Of a DNA stretch of 64,000 nucleotides, positions 17,018 to 24,287 are shown in pieces. This DNA comes from GWE2-42-39 sp963668595 (GTDB taxonomy: Bacteria > Bacteroidota > Bacteroidia > Bacteroidales > Prolixibacteraceae), in assembly GCA_963668595.1 (NCBI GenBank), contig OY764876.1:434001-498000 (forward strand), read 5' to 3'. A model generated the notes under the pieces. It was given only the letters and a program-made list of their open reading frames with translations. It ran no database searches and was not told where the DNA came from. Made by a program: the position numbers and the translations under genes. Numbering within the stretch: position 1 is the stretch's first letter; the number at the start of each line of letters is the position of its first letter.

Positions 17018-17905
17018 ATGGTTACAAATGTATTTAAACAACGTGTAATAGACAAACTGAAAGAACAGGAAAACAACTCTGGCTTATCATCAGCACGGTT
17101 TGCCGTAAAAATAGGCATCAATCAGGCGCAGTGGTCGCGCCTAAAAAAAGGAGAAATGGAAGGTGTGTTGGCTGACAGTAAGTTCGTCACCCTGGCACGT
17201 GAAAATGGTGTCACACTTGGGGATAAGTTTGAGCCGAAAACAGTCAAAACAGCATCATTTGAATATATATACTCATTGCTTGATACATGTCAAAAGCAAA
17301 GTATCTGTGTATTATTTGTTGACCTGCCGGATATAGGAAAAACACACACCGGAAAATATTTCTGCAGAAACAATAAAAACGCTATTTACATCGATTGCAG
17401 CAGGGTAAAAACCAAACAACTTTTTATACGAAAACTAGCACAGGAATTAGGAGTAAACCACACTCAAAAGTACTCTGATGTTTTTGAAGACCTGATTTTT
17501 TATATGAATTCAATGCCTAATCTGATTGTTTTTCTGGATGAGGCTGGTGACCTGAAATATGATGCATTTTTAGAAAGCAAAGCTTTATGGAATGCAACAG
17601 AAGGAAATGTCGGTTGGTTTATGACCGGTGCCGATGGACTAAAGGCAAAATTCGAACGTGCAATTAATGGGAAGAAAGTAGGTTATGGTGAATTATTCCG
17701 ACGCTACGGAAGCACTTATCGTAAAGTAAGTCCCGACAATAAACAAGAGGCAGAAGCATTCAAACGCGAACAAGTATTCTTGGTTGCTCAAGCAAATGCA
17801 CCTAAAGGAACAGACATACAGAAGCTTGTGACTGCCAGTAAATTCTCTCTGACAAATGTGCTAAACATTATACGAGTTATGAATCAGCAAAACCAACAAA
17901 ATTAA
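17018..17905 (+). CDS. AAA+ transposition activator (MuB-like)
   Basis: 295 aa. An N-terminal HTH (SARFAVKIGINQAQWSRLKKGE) is followed by an AAA+ ATPase domain with Walker B LIVFLDEAGDL and a sensor region around VGWFMTGADG. The Walker A is atypical: FVDLPDIGKTHTGKYF keeps GKT but lacks the usual leading glycine. MuB-type proteins bind target DNA, deliver it to the transposase and give target immunity. Its stop shares bases with the next start (TAATGA), so translation is coupled. Confidence 0.9.
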   Translation: MVTNVFKQRVIDKLKEQENNSGLSSARFAVKIGINQAQWSRLKKGEMEGVLADSKFVTLARENGVTLGDKFEPKTVKTASFEYIYSLLDTCQKQSICVLFVDLPDIGKTHTGKYFCRNNKNAIYIDCSRVKTKQLFIRKLAQELGVNHTQKYSDVFEDLIFYMNSMPNLIVFLDEAGDLKYDAFLESKALWNATEGNVGWFMTGADGLKAKFERAINGKKVGYGELFRRYGSTYRKVSPDNKQEAEAFKREQVFLVAQANAPKGTDIQKLVTASKFSLTNVLNIIRVMNQQNQQN

Positions 17906-18534
17906 TGAAACGTGCTTGGACTGTTCGAAATGTTCTGGATGCAAAATTTACAGGTCTCCCTTTTGAAGGGAAATGGAAAGAAGTTATTGGGATACCCGAG
18001 CGTGCCCACAGCTGGATTATCTGGGGGCAAAGCGGCAGCGGTAAAACAACTTTTAATTTTCAATTGGCCGAATACCTTGGAAATTTCGAAAAGGTATTAT
18101 ACAACAGCATGGAGGAAGGACTTAGCATGAGTATTCAGGCAGCATATTCAAGGGCAGGCCTAACCATGGAGAACAGCGTTTTACTGGTAAATGAAAGCAT
18201 GAAAGAATTAACGAAACGACTGAAACAGCCAAAGAGCCCCAATGTGGTATTCATTGATTCGGTTAAATATACCCGGTTCAGGTGGAACGACTACGAAGCC
18301 TTTTGCAATGAATTTCCAAATAAACTTTTCATCTGGGTAGCACATGCAAAAGGCAAAGAACCTAAAGGCTCATTAGCTGAGGATATACGATATGATTCTT
18401 TTGTGAAGATGTATGTAGAAGGGTTTCGTGTATTTGTACAATCACGTTACCGGAAGGGAGGAGAAAGTACGATGGATATATATCCTGAAGGTGCAGCAAA
18501 GTACTGGGGCGAAATCGAATTATCTAAAAATTAA
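17905..18534 (+). CDS. P-loop ATPase, RecA/DnaB-like fold, early phage protein
   Basis: 209 aa. A classical Walker A (IIWGQSGSGKTTFNFQ) lies near residue 40 and a Walker B-like strand (NVVFIDSVKYTRF) near 115; LFIWVAHAKGKEPKG resembles the sensor strand of RecA-type ATPases. It is directly coupled to the MuB-like gene. It may act in phage DNA replication or help transposition; the exact job is not known to me. Confidence 0.75.
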   Translation: MKRAWTVRNVLDAKFTGLPFEGKWKEVIGIPERAHSWIIWGQSGSGKTTFNFQLAEYLGNFEKVLYNSMEEGLSMSIQAAYSRAGLTMENSVLLVNESMKELTKRLKQPKSPNVVFIDSVKYTRFRWNDYEAFCNEFPNKLFIWVAHAKGKEPKGSLAEDIRYDSFVKMYVEGFRVFVQSRYRKGGESTMDIYPEGAAKYWGEIELSKN

Positions 18535-18540
18535 ACCAAT

Positions 18541-19050
18541 ATGAAACTGACAATTGAAAAAACAATGCTAAACGTTTCGGTTGTGGAAGTAAGCAGCCGG
18601 CTAAGGTTAAGCGAAGATAAGCTATGGAACATTTATTACAATTCGGGCGACGAGTACCTGAATTGTTTGCAGGAACTAATCAAGCGCAAACGCTTTTTTG
18701 ATGCCCTGTTTGGGGCAATGATTGGAGAGCCGGGGTTTGGCAAGATGAATTTAGTTGATGTGTTCAGTAAAATTCGACAATCAACAGCTTTTTGGGCGTG
18801 GTGGAGTTCTCAATTTTGGAGTGTTTGCCGCGAAAACAAGTTTAGAGATGCCACCGAACTTTTCTACAGGCTACAGTTTAACGATTCACTAATTCCATTC
18901 TTCATACTTAAACATATTTTTAATGGCAACCAAAACCTCAGCAGCGGACAAACAAAAATCGGTACACCTGAAAGCGAAAATGCAGCACCTTTTGCATCAG
19001 CAAGAATTACTGGAAAACGACTTATTGGAAAACGGGTTCGACATGGATAA
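18541..19050 (+). CDS. Hypothetical early phage protein, 169 aa
   Basis: Begins 6 bp after the preceding stop, in a packed operon. The first 120 residues look like a folded helical domain (LRLSEDKLWNIYYNSGDEYL, then STAFWAWWSSQFWSVCRENK); the last 45 residues overlap the next gene in another frame and are low-complexity. No family recognised. Confidence 0.6.
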   Translation: MKLTIEKTMLNVSVVEVSSRLRLSEDKLWNIYYNSGDEYLNCLQELIKRKRFFDALFGAMIGEPGFGKMNLVDVFSKIRQSTAFWAWWSSQFWSVCRENKFRDATELFYRLQFNDSLIPFFILKHIFNGNQNLSSGQTKIGTPESENAAPFASARITGKRLIGKRVRHG

Positions 19051-19159
19051 GCAACGTCAATTGAGTCTTCTGAATAATAGCATAGAAGTGTGCAGAAACA
19101 GGTTAAGCGGAAAGTATATTGACGAACGAGCTGAATTTGAAATGAAAGTTGAAAGATGA
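18923..19159 (+). CDS. Hypothetical coiled-coil protein, 78 aa
   Basis: Short, mostly helical protein (KMQHLLHQQELLENDLLENG) with heptad-like leucines, overlapping the end of the preceding gene by 128 bp in a different frame. Its stop overlaps the next start (ATGA at 19156). Overlaps of this kind are common in compact phage operons. Function unknown. Confidence 0.55.
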   Translation: MATKTSAADKQKSVHLKAKMQHLLHQQELLENDLLENGFDMDKQRQLSLLNNSIEVCRNRLSGKYIDERAEFEMKVER

Positions 19160-19431
19160 TAGTACAATTCTACATAAACGATGACGATATGCGTGCCTTT
19201 TTTGAAGGTTGTGGCTATGTATGTAAAATGATTGATGTGCCTCATGCACGATCGGCGTATCACAACGGATGTGAAGTTTATATGGTTTCAACGCTTCATG
19301 TGATGGTTAGTTCTGATCGGGCTGTAAAAGCTGAAACACTCTTTAATGAACAGATCAGGCAACGGTTCCTTAGCCCTGATCTGGGTGCGAAACTGGCAAT
19401 TAAAAAAGCAATCCCAATTGTGCAAAAATGA
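19156..19431 (+). CDS. Hypothetical early phage protein, 91 aa
   Basis: Begins in an ATGA overlap with the preceding gene. Beta-rich middle (CEVYMVSTLHVMVSSDRAVK) and helical end (GAKLAIKKAIPIVQK). No family recognised; operon position suggests an early-lytic accessory role. Confidence 0.6.
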   Translation: MIVQFYINDDDMRAFFEGCGYVCKMIDVPHARSAYHNGCEVYMVSTLHVMVSSDRAVKAETLFNEQIRQRFLSPDLGAKLAIKKAIPIVQK

Positions 19432-19520
19432 GAAAAAACAAACCACTGGCACGCGAAGCATACAATCTTACCTACCGGTTGAGAAAGAAGTTTCCGATGC
19501 TGCAAAAAAAAAAGGAGTGA
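19428..19520 (+). CDS. Possible 30-aa basic protein
   Basis: Starts in an ATGA overlap with the stop at 19429-19431 and codes for MRKNKPLAREAYNLTYRLRK followed by KFPMLQKKKE. Very basic; a run of A9 near its end could cause slippage. From 19521 to 19636 I see no gene. The call rests only on the coupled start. Confidence 0.3.
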   Translation: MRKNKPLAREAYNLTYRLRKKFPMLQKKKE

Positions 19521-19636
19521 ACGATTTTTTTATTGCAATCACCTGATTTACGAAGAAGTTACCTCGGATAGTAACTACTTAAAGCTGCAAAGAACATACG
19601 GCTTTACAATACAACAAACACTTTAAATACAACAAT

Positions 19637-20371
19637 ATGGATAAAATTGATTTAGAAAAATTATCGCCTGAACAACGGGCTGACCTGATGAACCAATTAC
19701 AGGAAAAACAAAAAAAAGAAAAACAGCGCATAAGAGAAGATCGTGAGGAGTACCGAAGATTGATCGATGAAACTGTACCTGAACTTTTTATCAGGCTGAA
19801 CTATGCCAGCGAAATTCTTGCATCGGTGAAAAAGTTGGTTTTTGAGGATACCGCTCATTTGGTTGACTTGAAAAACTCGATTTATGGGGTGAAGTCGGGG
19901 CAGCAAAGCCACACTTTTACCACGTCAGACTCCGGTTTTTCAATCACAATCGGTTACCGTGTTGTAGATGGTTGGGACGATACCGCCTCGCATGGAGTTG
20001 AATTGGTGAAAAATTACCTTGCTACACTTGCCAAAGACGAAAACAGTAGCAAGCTGGTTGAAACGGTGATGAGCCTTTTGAAACGCGATGCAAAAGGTAA
20101 CCTGAAAGCAAACAGGGTAATTGAGTTGCAAAAATTAGCCGCCACTACCGATAATGAGGAGTTTCAGAGAGGAATGACCATCATTATGGAGGCATACAAA
20201 CCAAAGCGCAGCGCAACCTTTGTAGAGGCTTCGTGGCGTGACGAAAACGGCAAAGATCACTCGCTTCCACTATCGATCAGCTCCATTGACCTGGACACCG
20301 AGAAACCTGCGATTTTAAAGCAAGAAGAAGAAGAAGAAGAAACGCCTGCTTCAGGGGGCGAAATAGCCTGA
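19637..20371 (+). CDS. DUF3164 family protein
   Basis: 244 aa, matching the DUF3164 family that is regularly found in the early region of Mu-like phages. An N-terminal charged helix (PEQRADLMNQLQEKQKKEKQ) leads to the conserved core (IYGVKSGQQSHTFTTSDSGF, then SITIGYRVVDGWDDTASHGV). The C-terminus ends in an acidic EEEEEE-rich tail. The family may act in recombination or replication, but no activity is established that I know of. Confidence 0.85.
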   Translation: MDKIDLEKLSPEQRADLMNQLQEKQKKEKQRIREDREEYRRLIDETVPELFIRLNYASEILASVKKLVFEDTAHLVDLKNSIYGVKSGQQSHTFTTSDSGFSITIGYRVVDGWDDTASHGVELVKNYLATLAKDENSSKLVETVMSLLKRDAKGNLKANRVIELQKLAATTDNEEFQRGMTIIMEAYKPKRSATFVEASWRDENGKDHSLPLSISSIDLDTEKPAILKQEEEEEETPASGGEIA

Positions 20372-20425
20372 TGCGTTCTTTTTATCTACGTGGTAAATGA
20401 TTTGAAAGCAAATCATTCATTTCAA

Positions 20426-20450
20426 TCCCCGGAGTACACGGCTCCGGGGA
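20426..20450 (+). other. GC-rich hairpin upstream of a tRNA-like element
   Basis: TCCCCGGAG (20426-20434) pairs perfectly with CTCCGGGGA (20442-20450) around a 7-base loop. There is no T-run after it, so it is not a standard terminator. It sits 5 bp before the tRNA-like element and may be part of the same folded RNA. Confidence 0.5.
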
Positions 20451-20454
20451 AAAT

Positions 20455-20542
20455 GCCGGATTAGCCTAGTGGCATGGCAATAACCGCCGGAGTGTTTTCC
20501 CGGAGTGGTGAAAGATAACCAGTTCGATTCTGGTATTCGGCT
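20455..20542 (+). ncRNA. tRNA-like element, 88 nt, anticodon arm not canonical
   Basis: GCCGGAT (20455-20461) pairs with ATTCGGC as a 7-bp acceptor stem; GCC-TAGTGGCATG-GGC fits a D-arm; ACCAG-TTCGATT-CTGGT is a perfect T-arm with canonical T-loop. The 38 or so bases between D-arm and T-arm do not form a normal anticodon arm: the best hairpin (CCGG...CCGG) has a loop with GTT in a T33-like context but extra unpaired bases. It lies in the leader of the gene at 20568. It may be a degenerate or mimic tRNA; aminoacylation cannot be predicted. Confidence 0.5.
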
Positions 20543-20567
20543 CAATCAAATTAATAATTCAACAAAA

Positions 20568-20774
20568 ATGAGACGATCAAAAAAAGAAATCAACGAACAC
20601 ATGACTTTGCTTTTTCAGGCTATGATCAACGGAGGCAAAGTAGTAGTAAAAGATAAAGCTGATAATACAGTAAAAGAAAGCCGCATTTCAGCGATATACG
20701 TTGACCGAACAGTAACACTTCCTGACTGTATTCACTCCGATAACTCAATTTTTGATGTAACAATTATAAAGTAG
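20568..20774 (+). CDS. Hypothetical early phage protein, 68 aa
   Basis: Small basic protein (MRRSKKEINEHMTLLFQAMI) with a beta-rich second half (KESRISAIYVDRTVTLPD). I start it at the ATG at 20568, downstream of the tRNA-like element, because the upstream in-frame extension lies inside that element. No family recognised. Confidence 0.6.
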   Translation: MRRSKKEINEHMTLLFQAMINGGKVVVKDKADNTVKESRISAIYVDRTVTLPDCIHSDNSIFDVTIIK

Positions 20775-20782
20775 AAACAAAA

Positions 20783-20816
20783 GCCCCCGTAGTCCTTGCA
20801 AGATCGAAACGGGGGC
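20783..20816. other. GC-rich hairpin between early genes
   Basis: GCCCCCGT (20783-20790) and ACGGGGGC (20809-20816) form a perfect 8-bp stem with an 18-base loop holding the palindrome CTTGCAAG. On the plus strand it is followed by A-rich rather than T-rich sequence; on the minus strand TTTTGTTT follows, so it could stop antisense transcription or mark RNA processing in the early operon. Confidence 0.45.
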
Positions 20817-20851
20817 AGAAAAAAGTAATAAACCTTTAATCTTTTACAAAA

Positions 20852-21337
20852 ATGCAAAATTGGTTCGAAACAAAAGTAAAAAGCCTACGCGTTGGCGAAG
20901 ACGGGCGCGAACGCAGAGTAAATGAAACTTATTTGTTGGATGCAGTGTCGTTCACCGATGCTGAAACCCGTATTACACAGCTTGCAAGCGAATTCACCCG
21001 TGGCGAGTTTTCGGTGTCGGGCATAAAACCGTCTAATATTGTTGAAGTCCTCACTCACGACGCTGGCGAATGGTGGTACAAAGCCAAAATAAGCCTTGTT
21101 ACCATTGACGAACATCTGGGTAAAGAGGTGAAAGTAAATCAGTACTTTTTAGTGAATGCTGATGACCTGAAACAGGCTTTGATCCGGTTAGAAGAAGGCT
21201 TAAGCTACATGCTTGTTCCTTACGTTGTAACAAGTATTGCTCTTACTGCGATCTGCGATGTGTTCCCCTATTTTGGTGATGAACGCGACGAAAATGAACA
21301 ACCAACACAAGAAGAAACCGATGGCGAAGAAGAATGA
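20852..21337 (+). CDS. DUF4494 family protein
   Basis: 161 aa, recognised by MQNWFETKVKSLRVGEDGRE and by EWWYKAKISLVTIDEHLGKE, typical of DUF4494, a family common in Bacteroidota phages and mobile elements. The C-terminus is acidic. Function not established. It lies 57 bp before the DGR target genes. Confidence 0.8.
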   Translation: MQNWFETKVKSLRVGEDGRERRVNETYLLDAVSFTDAETRITQLASEFTRGEFSVSGIKPSNIVEVLTHDAGEWWYKAKISLVTIDEHLGKEVKVNQYFLVNADDLKQALIRLEEGLSYMLVPYVVTSIALTAICDVFPYFGDERDENEQPTQEETDGEEE

Positions 21338-21394
21338 TAAAAAGCACCATTTTAATCACCATTTAAATAGTAATTAAATCTAAAACAAATAGAA

Positions 21395-21862
21395 ATGACA
21401 GAATTAACACTTCAAAAATCAACAGCCAAGCGGCTGTATTCTGAGTCTCCAGATTGGTTCAGAAAGGTATTAACTGAATCTTTTGGCGAAGAGCTGTTTG
21501 AAAAACGCAGTTACGAACAAATTAAAACATTCGAAGATGCCTGCGAGGAATTGGGTATTGATATTGACAAACTCGACTTTAGCAATGACACCACCGATGA
21601 ATCTGCTTATAAAAAACTAAAAATCATTATTGCAGCTATAAATCAGGGCTGGACACCGGATTGGAGCAATACCAATCAACGCAAATGGTGGCCTTGGTTT
21701 AATCTGTCTTCGGGTTTCGGTTTTTCGTATTCGTATTTCGGTTACGGCTACGCGGCTGCGAGTGTCGGCTCGCGCCTTTGTTTTGAAACTGAGGAAAAAT
21801 GTGTCTATGCAGCGAAGCAATTTATTGAGATTTACGAACAATTTATAACAATTAAAAAGTAA
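21395..21862 (+). CDS. DGR target protein 1, 155 aa, with variable repeat VR1
   Basis: Paralogue of the next gene. Shared blocks are QIKTFEDACEELGIDIDKL, AINQGWTPDWSN, PWF followed by the variable segment, then VGSRLC and a C-terminal helix ending in YEQF. The variable segment covers about residues 104-129 and reads SYSYFGYGYAAAS at the mutable positions. There is no signal peptide or membrane segment, and it does not look like a tail fibre, so the target is probably a cytoplasmic or virion-associated binding protein. The aromatic, Gly- and Ser-rich variable face with a fixed GSRL frame is what one expects of a DGR ligand-binding surface; fold unknown to me. It lies 4 bp before the second target gene. 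Confidence 0.85.
   Translation: MTELTLQKSTAKRLYSESPDWFRKVLTESFGEELFEKRSYEQIKTFEDACEELGIDIDKLDFSNDTTDESAYKKLKIIIAAINQGWTPDWSNTNQRKWWPWFNLSSGFGFSYSYFGYGYAAASVGSRLCFETEEKCVYAAKQFIEIYEQFITIKK
21704..21781 (+). repeat. DGR variable repeat VR1
   Basis: 78 bp aligning without gaps to the template repeat at 22323. Of 21 template adenines 16 are changed (to G, T or C); of the other 57 positions only the very last base differs. This adenine-only pattern is the hallmark of DGR mutagenic homing. Confidence 0.95.
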
Positions 21863-21866
21863 AGCA

Positions 21867-22286
21867 ATGAACAAACAAGCACAATCAACAACAAAAAATG
21901 AAGTTGTAGAATTTGACTTTAGCACAATTAAAACATTCGAAGATGCCTGCGCTAAAGTGGGTGTTGATCCTGAAAAACTGCCAGATGTTTCTGGCATACC
22001 GGAAGAGTTTGCAAAGCCGGTTATTGCAGCCTATAAACTGATGATTATTTATAACGCGATAAACAATGGTTGGCGGCCTGATTGGAGTAATTACGATCAA
22101 TACAAGTACTTCCCCTGGTTTGAGGTTCTGTCTTCGGGTTTCGGTTTTTCGCATTCGCATTGCGCTTACTACTACACGCATGCGCATGTCGGCTCGCGCC
22201 TTTGCACCGATACATCGGGAAAGGCTAAATATATCGCTCAACAGTTTGAGACCGAATACAAGGATTATTTTCTGTATTCTGAATAA
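21867..22286 (+). CDS. DGR target protein 2, 139 aa, with variable repeat VR2
   Basis: Paralogue of target 1: IKTFEDACAKVGVDPEKLPD, AINNGWRPDWSNYDQYKYFP, WF, then the variable segment (about residues 88-113, reading SHSHCAYYYTHAH at mutable positions), VGSRLC and a C-terminal helix. A 26-bp stretch coding AIKTFEDAC-like residues is identical in both genes, pointing to duplication or gene conversion. It lacks the 30 or so extra N-terminal residues of target 1. No signal peptide. Two different variants of one fold made side by side suggest two binding specificities or a heteromer. Confidence 0.85.
   Translation: MNKQAQSTTKNEVVEFDFSTIKTFEDACAKVGVDPEKLPDVSGIPEEFAKPVIAAYKLMIIYNAINNGWRPDWSNYDQYKYFPWFEVLSSGFGFSHSHCAYYYTHAHVGSRLCTDTSGKAKYIAQQFETEYKDYFLYSE
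22128..22205 (+). repeat. DGR variable repeat VR2
   Basis: 78 bp aligning without gaps to the template at 22323; 13 of 21 template adenines are changed and none of the 57 other positions differs. It shares with VR1 the same replacement at five adenines (four near-fixed G and one T), while the central AAY codons differ freely. Confidence 0.95.
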
Positions 22287-22322
22287 TTGAATTTAAGGTT
22301 GTGTGCTGCAATGCTGTCAGTT

Positions 22323-22400
22323 CTGTCTTCAGGTTTCAGTTTTTCGAATTCGAATTACGATTACAACTACACGAATACGAATGTCAGCTCGCACCTATGC
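22323..22400 (+). repeat. DGR template repeat TR
   Basis: 78 bp between target 2 and the reverse transcriptase. It is rich in AAY and ACG codons in the target frame (the codons would read SNSNYDYNYTNTN), so adenine mutagenesis can reach many residues. It is transcribed in the same direction as targets and RT. A short open frame (TTG at 22287 to 22490) runs through it, but I treat that as by-product of the TR. Confidence 0.95.
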
Positions 22401-22500
22401 TCACTCATTTGTAGCGCAAACCCTGCCAACATGGCAAAAAACAACACATTTAACGGGGTGCCAGTAGTTAAGGCGAACGTGACCCATTAAAAGCAAAGGC

Positions 22501-23454
22501 ATGAAAAGAATTGGTAATCTATACGAACGCATCTACAGCATTGATAACCTTAAATTGGCTGATGCCATTGCCCGAAAGGGCAAATCCAGCCAACCGGGTG
22601 TAATAAAGCACGACCAAACCCGTGAGGCCAATATTGTACATCTTCACGAGATGCTAAAAAGCAAGACCTACAAAACATCGGAGTACACTACATTCACCAT
22701 TTTTGAACCAAAAGAACGCCTGATATTTAGGTTGCCATATTATCCGGACAGGATCACTCACCACGCAGTAATGAATGTACTAGAGTCAATTTTTGTTTCA
22801 ACATTTACTGCTGATACATATAGTTGCATAAAGGGTAAAGGTATTCACGCAGCCGCAAATGCTGTGAAAATGGCATTGCAAGACGTGGATGCAACGAAGT
22901 ACTGTCTGAAACTTGATGTCAAAAAGTTTTACCCAAGTGTAGATCATGAAATATTGAAACAATTATTAAGGAGAAAGATTAAAGACAATGATCTGCTGTG
23001 GTTGCTGGATGAAATTATAGATAGTACTGACGGTTTACCAATAGGGAATTACCTGAGTCAGTATTTTGCAAACTTTTATCTCTGTTATTTCGACCACTGG
23101 ATGAAAGAACAAAAGCGGGTGAAGTATTATTTTCGTTATGCAGACGATATAGTTATTCTGGCTTCAAATAAACCTCACCTTCACCAGTTGCTTGGCGAGA
23201 TCAGAAACTATCTGCGTGAAAATTTAAAGCTAACCATAAAAGACAACTATCAGGTTTTTCCGGTTTCTGCACGTGGAATCGATTTTGTAGGTTATGTTTT
23301 CTTCCATACTCATACTTTGCTACGCAAAAGCATTAAACAAAATTTTGCCCGAATGCTCAAAAAAAGGCGCAATGCTCAATCAATCGCTTCATATAACGGT
23401 TGGGCGGTGCATTGTAATAGCAAGAATCTGATGAAAAAATTATTAAATGAATAG
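22501..23454 (+). CDS. DGR reverse transcriptase
   Basis: 317 aa group II-intron-like reverse transcriptase. The palm is clear: CLKLDVKKFYPSVDHEIL (motif with first catalytic Asp), GLPIGNYLSQYFANFYLCYF (about 178 onward; the I-G-N-x-x-S-Q form is typical of DGR RTs rather than of retrons or introns), and RYADDIVILA (YADD at about 213-216). There is no maturase or endonuclease domain, and the length is normal for DGR RTs. It copies TR RNA with errors at adenines and feeds the cDNA into the VRs. The next gene overlaps its end by 8 bp. Confidence 0.95.
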   Translation: MKRIGNLYERIYSIDNLKLADAIARKGKSSQPGVIKHDQTREANIVHLHEMLKSKTYKTSEYTTFTIFEPKERLIFRLPYYPDRITHHAVMNVLESIFVSTFTADTYSCIKGKGIHAAANAVKMALQDVDATKYCLKLDVKKFYPSVDHEILKQLLRRKIKDNDLLWLLDEIIDSTDGLPIGNYLSQYFANFYLCYFDHWMKEQKRVKYYFRYADDIVILASNKPHLHQLLGEIRNYLRENLKLTIKDNYQVFPVSARGIDFVGYVFFHTHTLLRKSIKQNFARMLKKRRNAQSIASYNGWAVHCNSKNLMKKLLNE

Positions 23455-23749
23455 TTTTAGCCAATTTAATATCAAGACAACTTCCAAAGGCTTTGAAGGC
23501 GATAAAATAAAAATTTCAAAGCTGTTAAACCGTGAGATTATAGTTCACGATTTTAAAATTGAGGACTCTAAGGTTTTCAAACATGGGTCAGGCAAATGCT
23601 TGTGTCTGCAACTTTCGCTCGATGGAAGAAAGCATGTTGTGTTTACATCTTCTTCTGGATTGATAGATGCAATCAATCAGGTACCTGTGTCGGGCTTTCC
23701 ATTTAAAACAGTAATTATTGAAGAAAACGACCGATTTATTTTTACATAA
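23447..23749 (+). CDS. Small protein coupled to the DGR reverse transcriptase
   Basis: 100 aa, overlapping the RT gene by 8 bp, so translation is coupled. Beta-rich, with SKLLNREIIVHDFKIEDSKV, CLCLQLSLDGRKHVVFTSSS and a C-terminal KTVIIEENDRFIFT; the strand pattern could fit an OB-fold or single-strand-binding-like protein. It is not an Avd-type four-helix bundle. From memory, similar small proteins sit next to RTs in other Bacteroidota phages, but I cannot verify this here. Likely DGR accessory factor by position. Confidence 0.7.
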   Translation: MNSFSQFNIKTTSKGFEGDKIKISKLLNREIIVHDFKIEDSKVFKHGSGKCLCLQLSLDGRKHVVFTSSSGLIDAINQVPVSGFPFKTVIIEENDRFIFT

Positions 23750-23753
23750 ATAC

Positions 23754-24242
23754 ATGGACAACAAAGCAACCAAACACCGTCACCTGATGACAATACTTGG
23801 AAAGAAAGGCGTTGACGAACAAACCCGGCACGATCTGGTGTATATGTGGACACAAGGCCGCACCGATAGCAGCAAAGATTTGTACGAAAACGAGCTGACC
23901 GATATTTTGTGGAAGTTGCAAAACGACCGGACTTTTTCCTTCAATATTAAGCAATCGGTTAATGCAATGATGGAGCTGGCCGTAAAACAAAAGCGCAGCA
24001 CTGTGTTGGCCATTGCCCAGCGCACCGGCATACACACCGGAACCGACTTTGAGCAATTTAACCACTGGATGGAAAACCGGAGCATACTAAAAAAGCGGCT
24101 AAGTAAATACACCTTCGAGGAACTGGATGAACTCATTAAGCAAATGCACGCACTGGAGGCCAACTACAAAGCCAGCGCACAAAAGGCAGGCACTAAAGCA
24201 TGGTACCGGCACTACGGACTACCCGAAACAAACGAAAACTAA
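23754..24242 (+). CDS. GemA-like early regulatory protein
   Basis: 162 aa, mostly helical. The layout RHLMTILGKKGVDEQTRHDL, near the end FEELDELIKQMHALEANYKA, and the position after the replication genes resemble the Mu GemA (DUF1018) family, which modulates host gene expression and gyrase-linked topology. I start at the ATG at 23754, 4 bp after the preceding stop. Moderately sure of the family, unsure of the exact role. Confidence 0.6.
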   Translation: MDNKATKHRHLMTILGKKGVDEQTRHDLVYMWTQGRTDSSKDLYENELTDILWKLQNDRTFSFNIKQSVNAMMELAVKQKRSTVLAIAQRTGIHTGTDFEQFNHWMENRSILKKRLSKYTFEELDELIKQMHALEANYKASAQKAGTKAWYRHYGLPETNEN

Positions 24243-24287
24243 CTATATTTAACACCTATTTATTTTTAACCCTTAATTCAATACAAA

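Noticed and set aside
22287..22490. Open frame through the template repeat (67 codons from TTG)
   Set aside because: It starts with TTG and shares the targets' frame only because the TR is derived from them. It lacks the target N-terminal domain; I treat it as TR RNA, not a gene.
21395..23749. Retron or group II intron instead of a DGR
   Set aside because: No msr/msd-like RNA or maturase/endonuclease domain; the adenine-specific TR/VR differences decide for a DGR.
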